From NCBI RefSeq assembly GCF_024171525.1, contig NZ_JALJZY010000005.1, positions 1 through 64,000 of the forward strand: a stretch of 64,000 bases of DNA, in the 5' to 3' direction. The notes under the pieces were generated by a model, which was not told the origin of the DNA, ran no database searches, and saw only the letters and a program-made list of their open reading frames with translations. The position numbers were made by a program, and so were the translations under genes. Source of the DNA: Neisseriaceae bacterium HSC-16F19 (GTDB taxonomy: Bacteria; Pseudomonadota; Gammaproteobacteria; Burkholderiales; Neisseriaceae). Positions 1 through 7,767 of the stretch are shown here, one piece after another (the stretch's first letter is position 1; each line of letters opens with the position of its first letter).

Positions 1-72
1 CGAAGAACGATTCTGCTGGGCATGGATGAGGAACAGCAAGAATTATTGGATATTTGCCGTAAGTACTTTTAG
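1..72 (+). CDS. C-terminal end of an unidentified protein (partial)
   Basis: The window opens inside a reading frame that runs from base 1 to a TAG at 70-72 and encodes the last 23 residues, ending in DICRKYF. The tail is charged and Glu/Gln-rich (MDEEQQELLD), compatible with a terminal helix. It is followed by an inverted uptake-sequence terminator, as expected for a real gene end. The product cannot be identified from this fragment. Confidence 0.5.
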   Translation, partial: RRTILLGMDEEQQELLDICRKYF

Positions 73-98
73 GGTGTGTCGTTGCGGAAAACAGGAAA

Positions 99-134
99 AA
101 GGCTGCCTGAAAACCTTTTCAGGCAGCCTTTTTT
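99..134. terminator. Bidirectional terminator made of inverted uptake sequences
   Basis: Two inverted copies of AGGCTGCCTGAA separated by a few bases form a stable stem followed by a T run, with a matching A run on the other side. It sits between two convergent gene ends (the partial gene and alaS), so it can serve both. Confidence 0.8.
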
Positions 135-142
135 CACGGCAT

Positions 143-3037
143 TTACAGTTTGCCCTGCACCCAGGCGGTAACGCTGGCCAAAGCTTCCGGTAGTTTGTCG
201 GCATCGCTGCCGCCGGCTTGGGCCAAATCGGGGCGGCCGCCGCCTTTGCCGCCGACTTGTTCGGCCACAAATTTGACCAAATCACCGGCTTTCACTTTAG
301 CCGTCAGCGCTTTGGAAACCCCGGCGCACAAAGACACTTTGCCGTCGTTCACCGCCGCGATCAGCACCACGATATGGTCGCCTTTGCCGCTCAAATCGGT
401 GGTGATGTCGCGCAGGGCAGCGGCTTCGGCGTCTATCTGTGCCACCACCAGTTTGGCCGCGCCCAAGTCTTGTGCCTGGTCCAAGAGCTTGGCACCGGCG
501 TGTACCGCCAGTTCGGCCTTGGCGCGCGCCAGTTCTTTTTCCAGCGCCTTGCCGTGGGCGGCCTGGGCCTGGATTTTGGCGAGCACGTCTTTATCGGTTT
601 GCGCTTTCACTTCGCCGATAATGTCTTTGAGCAGGCGTTCCTGGTTTTGCGCCCATTGCAGGGCGTTGAAACCGGTAATGGCTTCGATACGGCGGATACC
701 GGCGGCAATACCGCCTTCGCTGATGATTTTGAAGAGGCCGATGTCGCCGGTGCGCGCCACGTGGGTGCCGCCGCACAATTCGGTGGAGTAGCCGCCCATG
801 CTCAGCACGCGCACTTCGTCGCCATATTTCTCGCCAAACAGCATCATGGCACCGGCTTTTTGCGCCTCTTCCATGCTCATGATTTCGGCGCTCACCGGCA
901 CATTGGCCAAAATGGCGGCATTGACGCGGCGCTCGACTTCGGCGATTTCCTCTGCGCTCACAGCTTGCGGATGGGAGATATCGAAGCGGGTCACTTCGGC
1001 GGTCACCAGCGAGCCTTTTTGCTCCACATGGCTGCCGAGCACGTCGCGCAGGGCTTGGTGCATCAAATGGGTGGCGCTGTGGTTGCGCATATTGGCGTCG
1101 CGGATGTCGTTGTCAATATGTGCGGATACGCGCTCGCCCACTTTCAGGCTGCCTGAAATCAAGACGCCGAACTGGCCGAATACCGCGGCCTTGATTTTTT
1201 GGGTGTCGCGCACTTCAAAACGGTTGTCACCGGCGCGGATATAGCCGACGTCGCCCACTTGGCCGCCGCTCTCGGCGTAAAACGGGGTGTGATCCAGCAC
1301 CACGGCGCCGATGTCGCCTTCGGCCAATTCGTTCACCGGCTCGCTGCCTTTGTACAGGGCCAGCACGGTGGCTTCGGTATGGCGCTCGGTATAGCCTTTG
1401 AATTCGGTGTCCTGCCCATCGTAAGCGAGCTGGGTGTCGGCCTTGAAGCTTTGCGCGGCGCGGGCGCGGGCGCGTTGGGCTTCCATTTCGCGCTCAAAAC
1501 CTTCTTCGTCGAGCTCAATACCCAATTCGCGCGCCATATCGGCGGTGAGGTCGTAGGGGAAGCCGTAGGTGTCGTAGAGTTTGAACACATGTTCGCCGGG
1601 GATAATCAGTTTGCTGTTGGCGATATTGTCGTTCAGGTAGCCTTCCAGTGCGGCGGCGTAGGGCAGGTTGTCGTCCGCCACTTCGCTGTGCTCCAGCACG
1701 TCTTGCAGGCCGAAAGTCAGGGTTTCGTTCAGGCGGTCTGCGGCGCGCGGGCGGATGATGATTTGCCTGTTGCCATCGTTAAAGCGCGAAGAAGCGGCAA
1801 ATTCGGTGCCGTTGGCGGTTTGCAGCAACAGCGGTTCGGCCACGCCGTCTTCAGGCAGCAGGCTTTCCAGTTTCATAAACTTCATGCCGTGCCATACCTG
1901 GTTAAAGAGACCCATGCCTTTTTCCAGCGTTTCGCCAAAACGGGTTTCTTCGCCGCGCAGGGCTTCCATAATCTGGGTTTGTTTTTCTTTCAGTTCCGGA
2001 TAAGCGCCGCCCATTTCCTGCACCAAATCGGGCACGATTTTGTAGAAGAAGGGCTGGGTTTGGCCGAGTTTGTAGCCGTGGCGCACGGCGCGGCGGATAA
2101 TGCGGCGCAGCACATAACCGCGGCCTTCGTTGGAGGGCATCACGCCGTCGGCAATCAGGAACGAACAGGCGCGGATGTGGTCGGCAATCACTTTCAGGCT
2201 GGGCACGTCCTGGCTGAATTCGGTGCCGGTCTCGCGCGCAGCGGCCTTGAGCAGGTTTTCAAACAAATCGATTTCGTAGTTGGCGTGTACATGCTGCATC
2301 ACCGCCGCCATGCGCTCCAAGCCCATGCCGGTATCGACGCTGGGTTTGGGCAGCGGGTTCATATTGCCGCTCTCGTCGCGGTTGAACTGCATAAATACGC
2401 AGTTCCAGATTTCGATAAAGCGGTCGCCGTCTTCTTCCGGGCTTCCGGGCGGGCCGCCCCAGATGTGTTCGCCGTGGTCGTAGAAAATTTCCGAGCACGG
2501 GCCGCAGGGGCCGGTGTCGCCCATTTGCCAGAAGTTGTCGGAGGCGTATTTTTCGCCTTTGTTGTCGCCGATGCGGATGATTTTCTCCGGCGGCAGGCCG
2601 ATGTCGTTCAGCCAGATATTGTAGGCTTCGTCATCGTCGGCATAGACGGTGGCCAACAGTTTTTCCTGCGGCAGATTGAGCCATTGCGGCGAGGTGAGGA
2701 ATTCCCACGCAAATTTGATGGCGTCTTGTTTGAAATAATCGCCGAAGGAGAAATTGCCCATCATTTCAAAAAAAGTGTGGTGGCGGGCAGTGTAGCCGAC
2801 GTTTTCCAAATCGTTGTGCTTGCCGCCGGCACGCACGCATTTTTGCGCGGTGGTGGCGCGGCTGTAGGCGCGTTTGTCGAAGCCCAAAAACACGTCTTTA
2901 AACTGGTTCATGCCCGCGTTGGTAAACAGCAGGGTGGGGTCGTCGTGCGGTACCAGAGACGAGGAGGCCACAATCTGGTGGCCTTTGGATTCAAAGAATT
3001 GCAGGAATTTTTGGCGCAGTTCGGATGTTTTCATCAT
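143..3037 (-). CDS. alaS: Alanyl-tRNA synthetase with a ~90-residue insertion
   Basis: Cytoplasmic enzyme that charges tRNA-Ala. The N-terminus (MKTSELRQKFLQFF), class II motifs (TLLFTNAGMNQFKDVF; GMGLERMAAV near 237-246), the editing-domain HSATHLMH and the CGGTH metal site are all present, followed by a C-Ala coiled-coil/DHHA1 tail. At 964 aa it is about 90 residues longer than the usual ~875. The excess lies at about residues 380-478, between the end of the aminoacylation/tRNA-recognition helices (GETLEKGMGLFNQV) and FKLYDTYGFPYDLT. Two start codons are adjacent (3037 and 3034); an AGAAAG motif lies a few bases upstream. The insertion is in frame and has no stop, so the gene appears intact. 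Confidence 0.97.
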   Translation of the reverse strand: MMKTSELRQKFLQFFESKGHQIVASSSLVPHDDPTLLFTNAGMNQFKDVFLGFDKRAYSRATTAQKCVRAGGKHNDLENVGYTARHHTFFEMMGNFSFGDYFKQDAIKFAWEFLTSPQWLNLPQEKLLATVYADDDEAYNIWLNDIGLPPEKIIRIGDNKGEKYASDNFWQMGDTGPCGPCSEIFYDHGEHIWGGPPGSPEEDGDRFIEIWNCVFMQFNRDESGNMNPLPKPSVDTGMGLERMAAVMQHVHANYEIDLFENLLKAAARETGTEFSQDVPSLKVIADHIRACSFLIADGVMPSNEGRGYVLRRIIRRAVRHGYKLGQTQPFFYKIVPDLVQEMGGAYPELKEKQTQIMEALRGEETRFGETLEKGMGLFNQVWHGMKFMKLESLLPEDGVAEPLLLQTANGTEFAASSRFNDGNRQIIIRPRAADRLNETLTFGLQDVLEHSEVADDNLPYAAALEGYLNDNIANSKLIIPGEHVFKLYDTYGFPYDLTADMARELGIELDEEGFEREMEAQRARARAAQSFKADTQLAYDGQDTEFKGYTERHTEATVLALYKGSEPVNELAEGDIGAVVLDHTPFYAESGGQVGDVGYIRAGDNRFEVRDTQKIKAAVFGQFGVLISGSLKVGERVSAHIDNDIRDANMRNHSATHLMHQALRDVLGSHVEQKGSLVTAEVTRFDISHPQAVSAEEIAEVERRVNAAILANVPVSAEIMSMEEAQKAGAMMLFGEKYGDEVRVLSMGGYSTELCGGTHVARTGDIGLFKIISEGGIAAGIRRIEAITGFNALQWAQNQERLLKDIIGEVKAQTDKDVLAKIQAQAAHGKALEKELARAKAELAVHAGAKLLDQAQDLGAAKLVVAQIDAEAAALRDITTDLSGKGDHIVVLIAAVNDGKVSLCAGVSKALTAKVKAGDLVKFVAEQVGGKGGGRPDLAQAGGSDADKLPEALASVTAWVQGKL

Positions 3038-3409
3038 GTTCTTTCTGGGGGTAAACCGTTTTCAGGCAGCCTGTTCGGATATACAAACAGGCTGCCTGAA
3101 AGGGTTTTATGCCGTCCGCAGCAAGCGGGATTCAAGCAGCCTTCATGCCGCTGCCGAAACGGCTTTAATTTAACGAAAATTCAGGCGCGTATCTTATACC
3201 AATTCCCCCTTTTAGGCCAATATAGCCAAAGTACTGAATTCCTCATGCGGCGTTGCTGCGCCTTGTCGTATACCTGTACTGTCTTCAGCTTGCGGCCTTG
3301 CCTGAGAAATTCATTACTTCAGCTATACGCCCATACCAACGGTACTCAAACCGGTGCAAATCGCTTATACTGGCTCTGCCGTATCCGAAAAACACAACAG
3401 GAGAAAATT
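3038..3409. other. Intergenic region between alaS and the polyamine binding protein
   Basis: This divergent spacer holds an inverted uptake-sequence pair at about 3060-3102 with a 19-base loop, and a Correia-like element at 3221-3327. The rest must contain the promoters of alaS and of the binding-protein gene, but I could not pick unambiguous -35/-10 boxes. No gene is visible. Confidence 0.6.
3221..3327. repeat. Correia-like element 1 (107 bp, most diverged copy)
   Basis: Starts TATAGCCAAAGTACTGAATT and ends with an inverted form of the same sequence (AATTCATTACTTCAGCTATA). The interior has the family core: GCGGCGTTGCTGCGCCTTG, CCTGTACTGTCT and a GCTTGCGGCCTTG stretch. It is the same length as the copy at 58791. 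Confidence 0.7.
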
Positions 3410-4591
3410 ATGAGTAAGCTGCGTTTGTCTTTACTGAGTTGTGCCATTCTGGGCCTGGCGGCCTGCGGTGGCGGTCAGCAACAGGCCGCGCCTGCCCCGT
3501 CCGATCAGACGGCCGCATCCGGCAGTAGCGAGGCCGAACCGGCCAGCAATCTGCCAGAAACCGCAGAACTGAAAATCTTTAACTGGGCCGATTATGTAGA
3601 CCCGGATACCATCACCGACTTTGAAAAACAGAACAATATCAAAGTCAGCGTACAGTATTTCGACAGCAATGAAGCGCTGGAAGCCAAAGTGCTCACCGGC
3701 CGCTCCGGCTTCGACCTGGTAGCGCCTTCCAATGCCTTTGTCGGCCGCCAGATTCAGGCCGGTGCTTATCAGAAAATCGACAAATCGCTGATTCCCAATT
3801 ACAGCAATATCAATCCGGCGCTGATGGAAATGATGACCCAGGTAGATCCCGGCAACGAATACGCCGTGCCCTTCTTCTGGGGCACCAATACCCTGGGCAT
3901 CAACAGCGAGCGCGTGAAACAGGCGCTGGGCACGGATGAGCTGCCCGACAATCTGTGGGATTTGGTGTTTAATCCCGAATACACCGCCAAGCTGAAACGC
4001 TGCGGCATCACCTATCTGGACAGCCCATCGGAAATGTATCCGCTGGCGCTCAACTACATCAAGCGCGACCCCAACAGCAATGAATCTGCCGACATCGACG
4101 CGGCCACCGCACTCTTGAAAGAAAACCGCCCCAATGTCATCCGCTTCAGTTCCACCGACTACATCGACAACCTGGCGCGCGGTGACACCTGTGTGGCCGT
4201 GGGCTACGGCGGCGACCTCAATATCGCCAAACGCCGCATGAGCGAAGCCACCGGCAAAGACCTCATCCGCGTGCTGGCGCCGAAAGAAGGCATGGGCATT
4301 TGGGTGGATTCGTGGATGATTCCGGCCGATGCGGGCAATGTGCTTAACGCCCACCGCTACATCAACTGGCAGCTGGACCCGAAAGTGGCCGCCCAAAACG
4401 GCAATTTCGTCACCTTCGCCCCCGCCGCCACCGCTGCGCGTGATTTGATGGAAGCCGAATACGGCCAAGACCCGACCATCTTCCCCGCCGATAAAGACCT
4501 GGAAAACAGCTTTATCATGGCACCGCCCAAACCGGACACGCTCAAGCTGATGCTGCGTCAGTGGCAGGAAGTGAAAGCGGGTAAGAAATAA
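3410..4591 (+). CDS. PotF-like polyamine-binding lipoprotein
   Basis: Substrate-binding protein of a spermidine/putrescine-type ABC transporter, 393 aa, probably periplasm-facing and lipid-anchored: a signal peptide ends in the lipobox LAAC at about residue 20, followed by a low-complexity Ala/Pro/Ser linker. The mature part opens with ELKIFNWADYVDPDTITDFE and has RCGITYLDSPSEMYPLALNY, RPNVIRFSSTDYIDNLA and the C-terminal W..VK.GKK, typical of the PotD/PotF family. Start ATG is preceded by AGGAG at good spacing; the same frame is open far upstream by chance. No transporter genes are next to it, so its permease must be elsewhere. Putrescine preference is inferred from PotF resemblance only. 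Confidence 0.9.
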   Translation: MSKLRLSLLSCAILGLAACGGGQQQAAPAPSDQTAASGSSEAEPASNLPETAELKIFNWADYVDPDTITDFEKQNNIKVSVQYFDSNEALEAKVLTGRSGFDLVAPSNAFVGRQIQAGAYQKIDKSLIPNYSNINPALMEMMTQVDPGNEYAVPFFWGTNTLGINSERVKQALGTDELPDNLWDLVFNPEYTAKLKRCGITYLDSPSEMYPLALNYIKRDPNSNESADIDAATALLKENRPNVIRFSSTDYIDNLARGDTCVAVGYGGDLNIAKRRMSEATGKDLIRVLAPKEGMGIWVDSWMIPADAGNVLNAHRYINWQLDPKVAAQNGNFVTFAPAATAARDLMEAEYGQDPTIFPADKDLENSFIMAPPKPDTLKLMLRQWQEVKAGKK

Positions 4592-4607
4592 AGCTTTAAT
4601 TAATCCA

Positions 4608-4641
4608 AAGGCTGCCTGAATGGTTTCAGGCAGCCTTTTTT
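4608..4641. terminator. Uptake-sequence hairpin terminator
   Basis: AAGGCTGCCTGAA, a short loop, then the inverted copy and a run of T. It lies between the convergent ends of the PotF-like gene and cysE. Confidence 0.8.
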
Positions 4642-4669
4642 GACGGGCGCGGACTATTGCGGATGCCGC

Positions 4670-5461
4670 TTACAGCCGCTGGTCCATTTCCGCCGCCGGC
4701 ACATGGCTGCCGACATCGCCCACCACTTTGGCGGGCACGCCGACCACGGTGGTGGCGGGCGGTACATCGCTGACCACCACGCTGCCGGCGCCCACTTTGG
4801 CATTGGCGCCGATGCGGATATTGCCGAGGATGGAAGCGTTGGCACCAATCATCACACCGTCGCTGATTTTCGGGTGGCGGTCGCCGCTGTCTTTGCCGGA
4901 GCCGCCGAGGGTTACGCCGTGCAGAATGGAAATATCGTTGCCCAGCACCGCGGTTTCACCGGCCACGAAACCGGTGGCGTGATCCAGCATCAGGCCGTGG
5001 CCGAAACGGGCTGCGGGGTGGATGTCGGTACCAAACACTTCGGAAGCGCGGTTTTGCAGGAAATAGGCCAGGGTTTTGCGGCCGTGCTGCCACAGCCAGT
5101 GGTTGATGCGGTGCGCCTGTATGGCGTGAAAACCCTTGTAATACAACAGCGGCAGGCAGTATTGGTCGCAGGCCGGGTCGCGCTCGTAGCAGGCGATGAT
5201 GTCGGCCTGCATGGCCTTGGAAATGCGGGTGTCGCGGTCGAGCGCCTGGAAAAAGATTTCGTTGAGCGCACGGCTGTCCATAATCGGGCTGGCCAGCTTG
5301 CTGGACAAATGAAAGGCCAGCACGCGGTCTATGCTGGGATGGCGCAGCACGGTCTGATGCAGAAAGCTCGCCAACATGGGTTCGTTGCGCGCTGCTTCTT
5401 CGGTTTCGGTGAGTATGGTTTGCCACAGGGTGCGGCTGTCTTCGTAATTGAGCAGGGTCAT
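4670..5461 (-). CDS. cysE: Serine O-acetyltransferase
   Basis: Makes O-acetyl-L-serine from serine and acetyl-CoA, the first step of cysteine synthesis in the cytoplasm. 263 aa from the ATG at 5461 (MTLLNYEDSRTLWQ). The N-terminal half is helical (SATase N domain, with the ARNEPMLASFLHQTVLRHPS region); the C-terminal half is a left-handed beta helix of hexapeptide repeats with the family signatures DIHPAARFGHGLMLDHATG, GVTLGGSGKDSGDRHPKI and IGANAKVGAGSVVV. A TTG 48 bases upstream would extend the frame but no ribosome site favours it, nor is there a strong one for the ATG. Confidence 0.95.
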   Translation of the reverse strand: MTLLNYEDSRTLWQTILTETEEAARNEPMLASFLHQTVLRHPSIDRVLAFHLSSKLASPIMDSRALNEIFFQALDRDTRISKAMQADIIACYERDPACDQYCLPLLYYKGFHAIQAHRINHWLWQHGRKTLAYFLQNRASEVFGTDIHPAARFGHGLMLDHATGFVAGETAVLGNDISILHGVTLGGSGKDSGDRHPKISDGVMIGANASILGNIRIGANAKVGAGSVVVSDVPPATTVVGVPAKVVGDVGSHVPAAEMDQRL

Positions 5462-5550
5462 ATTTATTATGTTGATGGATGGTGGTCTTGACGCAACCTG
5501 ATGCGCCAAGACAAAGATAAAACTGTCGTCATTCCCATTAAATGGCTATC

Positions 5551-7047
5551 TCACAGCAATACCACATCGTATTGCTCCTGGTTATAACTGTTTTCCACCG
5601 CCAGCGACACCGGCTTGCCGATAAAATCAATCAGCATGGCCAGTGATTGCGATTCTTCGTCCAAAAACAAATCAATCACCGTCGGTGAAGCGAGGATGCG
5701 GAATTCGCGCGTCTCGAAACGGCGTGCCTCGCGCACGATTTCGCGCTGGATTTCATAACACACGGTCTGCGGGGTTTTGAGGCGGCCGCGGCCGTTGCAG
5801 GTGGGGCAGGCTTCGCTGAGAATGTGGCTGAGGCTCTCGCGCGTGCGTTTGCGTGTCAGTTCCACCAGCCCCAAACTGGTAAAGCCGTTGAGGGTAACGC
5901 GGGTGCGGTCGTAGCTGAGCGCCTTGGCCAATTCCTGCAACACCGCCTGGCGGTGTTCTTCATTGGCCATATCGATAAAGTCGATGATGATGATGCCGCC
6001 CAGATTGCGCAGGCGCAGTTCGCGCGCAATGGCGTGGCAGGCTTCCAGATTGGTTTTGAAAATGGTTTCATCGAAATTGCGCGCGCCCACAAAGCCGCCG
6101 GTATTGACGTCTATGGTGGTCATGGCCTCGGTGGGCTCGATGATGAGATAGCCGCCGAAATTCAGATTCACCCGCGGCTGCAAAGCCTGGCCGATTTCGG
6201 CCTCAATATTGTGGGTTTCAAACAAAGGCCGGTCGCCGCTAAAACGCAGCAGCTTGTCCACCGCGCCCTGCACATATTGGCGCGCAAAACCGAGCATGCG
6301 TTCGTGGTTTTCGGTGGAATCGACCACAATCTGGCGGGTGTTGTCGCTGTACATATCGCGCAGCACGCGCAGGCTCAGGGGCAGGTCCTGATACAAGAGG
6401 CTTTCCGGAGGCGCGGTTTTGGACAGGGTTTGGATATTGCGCCACAGCTTGGTCAGATAATCGATGTCGGCCTTGAGTTCGGCATCGCTGGCGGTCTCGG
6501 CACTGGTGCGCAAAATATAGCCGCGCTCGCCTTCCTCCGGCAGCAGCTTTTCCAAGCGGCTGCGCAGCTGGGCGCGGTCGTCTTCGTTTTCAATGCGCTG
6601 CGATACGCCGATGTGCCCGTCCTGCGGCAAATGCACCAAAAAGCGGCCCGCCAGCGAAATCTGCGTCGACAGGCGCGCACCCTTGCTGTTGATGGGGTCT
6701 TTAATCACCTGCACCAACAGGCTCTGCCCCTCAAACAACATATGCTCGATGCGCTGCGTCTCTTCCGGGCGCTGGCGCTGCTCCAGCACATCGACAATGT
6801 GCAAAAACGCCGCCCGTTCCAGGCCTATGTCGATAAAGGCACTCTGCATGCCCGGCAGCACCCGCCGCACCACGCCCAGATAGATATTGCCCACCAGGCG
6901 GTGGCCGCTGTTGCGCTCGATGTGGATTTCGCAGACGGTATTGTCTTCCAAAACCGCCACCCGGGTTTCCTGCGGGGTAACGTTGACCAAAACCGTTTCC
7001 GGCGGACGCACAATGTCCTTGGCCAGCGGCAGGCTGGTGCTCGTCAT
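5551..7047 (-). CDS. rng: Ribonuclease G
   Basis: Cytoplasmic endoribonuclease of the RNase E/G family that matures the 5' end of 16S rRNA and degrades mRNA. 498 aa. An S1-like domain begins near residue 50 (GNIYLGVVRRVLPGMQSAFI), then the catalytic core with GGYLIIEPTEAMTTIDVNTG (catalytic Asp) and GGIIIIDFID, and the zinc-link CPTCNGRG near residue 414. ATG at 7047 is preceded by AGAAAG at about 8 bases. The first ~18 residues are an extra leader relative to E. coli RNase G. There is no neighbouring maf gene, which often precedes rng. Confidence 0.95.
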   Translation of the reverse strand: MTSTSLPLAKDIVRPPETVLVNVTPQETRVAVLEDNTVCEIHIERNSGHRLVGNIYLGVVRRVLPGMQSAFIDIGLERAAFLHIVDVLEQRQRPEETQRIEHMLFEGQSLLVQVIKDPINSKGARLSTQISLAGRFLVHLPQDGHIGVSQRIENEDDRAQLRSRLEKLLPEEGERGYILRTSAETASDAELKADIDYLTKLWRNIQTLSKTAPPESLLYQDLPLSLRVLRDMYSDNTRQIVVDSTENHERMLGFARQYVQGAVDKLLRFSGDRPLFETHNIEAEIGQALQPRVNLNFGGYLIIEPTEAMTTIDVNTGGFVGARNFDETIFKTNLEACHAIARELRLRNLGGIIIIDFIDMANEEHRQAVLQELAKALSYDRTRVTLNGFTSLGLVELTRKRTRESLSHILSEACPTCNGRGRLKTPQTVCYEIQREIVREARRFETREFRILASPTVIDLFLDEESQSLAMLIDFIGKPVSLAVENSYNQEQYDVVLL

Positions 7048-7165
7048 GATGAATCTTTCTGAAATTAACAAATCATTTTGCACAAACGTCCGCGGGCGGC
7101 TGTGCAAAATCATCTGGGGGCGGCAAGGGTGCGTATCATAGCCTACCGCCTGTCTCCTGCCAAAT

Positions 7166-7196
7166 ATTAAAAAACGGACGGTATTACCGTCCGTTT
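7166..7196 (-). terminator. Rho-independent terminator of the His-rich gene
   Basis: Stem AACGGACGGT/ACCGTCCGTT with a short loop; read on the minus strand it is followed by TTTTTTAATATT. It lies just beyond the stop of the His-rich gene. Confidence 0.75.
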
Positions 7197-7216
7197 GGGT
7201 GTGTTCGGTTTGAAAT

Positions 7217-7558
7217 TCAAGGCTGCACCACTTCCACCGGGCCGTGGTCGTCGCAATGGTCTCCGTGCTGATGATGCAGGCGGCCGTTGACGATATAGTC
7301 GATGTGGTCGCCGTGCGGTACGGCTTCGTGGCCGCAGCCTTCGCCGTGGACATGGCCGCCGCAATCGTGGGCGTGGTTGCACACATCGGGGTGTGTCTCG
7401 TCCACTTCCAGCACATGCTCGTCGTAATGGCCGTTGTGCTCGTGGTGCAAATGGCCGTCGTGCACATAGTCGATATGGTCGCCGTGACGGATGGCGGTGT
7501 GGCCGCAACCGGCACCGTGTACATGGTCGTGGTCGGCGTGGGTTTTGCAGGTACTCAT
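7217..7558 (-). CDS. Histidine-rich metal-binding protein with internal duplication
   Basis: A small soluble protein of 113 aa made of two similar halves, each containing (V)HG(A/E)GCGH, HGDHIDY and LHH.H.GH, with about one quarter His and several Cys. It has no signal peptide or membrane segment. Proteins of this kind are usually thought to store or buffer zinc, but no reaction can be assigned. A GGAG lies 6 bases before the ATG. An imperfect match to the Zur operator lies about 100 bases upstream (7655-7669), which would fit a zinc role. It is a single-gene unit with its own terminator. Confidence 0.8.
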   Translation of the reverse strand: MSTCKTHADHDHVHGAGCGHTAIRHGDHIDYVHDGHLHHEHNGHYDEHVLEVDETHPDVCNHAHDCGGHVHGEGCGHEAVPHGDHIDYIVNGRLHHQHGDHCDDHGPVEVVQP

Positions 7559-7654
7559 GATGTCTCCTTTGCGGTATCGGACAAGGTGCGCCTACTGTAC
7601 AAGCGCTCACCATAAAAATCAAGTAATTTATTGTTTTTATTGAATTTATAGTTT

Positions 7655-7669
7655 TGATATAGCGTAACA
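7655..7669. promoter_or_regulatory. Weak Zur-like operator upstream of the His-rich gene
   Basis: TGATATAGCGTAACA matches 12 of 15 positions of the perfect palindrome TGTTATACTATAACA seen at 10396. The position is suitable for the divergent spacer between the His-rich gene and hisD. This is a pattern match only. Confidence 0.3.
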
Positions 7670-7767
7670 GGGCTGCCTGAAAACCATGATGCTCATCGTC
7701 AAACCTTCCCAACACAGGCATAATGCGCCCTAGTTTTAATATTTCCTTCCCTTCCACCTCCGTCATC

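Noticed and set aside
1199..3409. Long plus-strand open frame joining into the polyamine-binding gene
   Set aside because: It is antisense to alaS and open because of GC-rich codon bias; the lipoprotein signal peptide and ribosome site fix the real start at 3410.
7048..7524. Upstream extension of rng through the His-rich gene
   Set aside because: The extension is low-complexity Thr-rich translation of a His-rich gene in another frame; RNase G begins at 7047 with a ribosome site.
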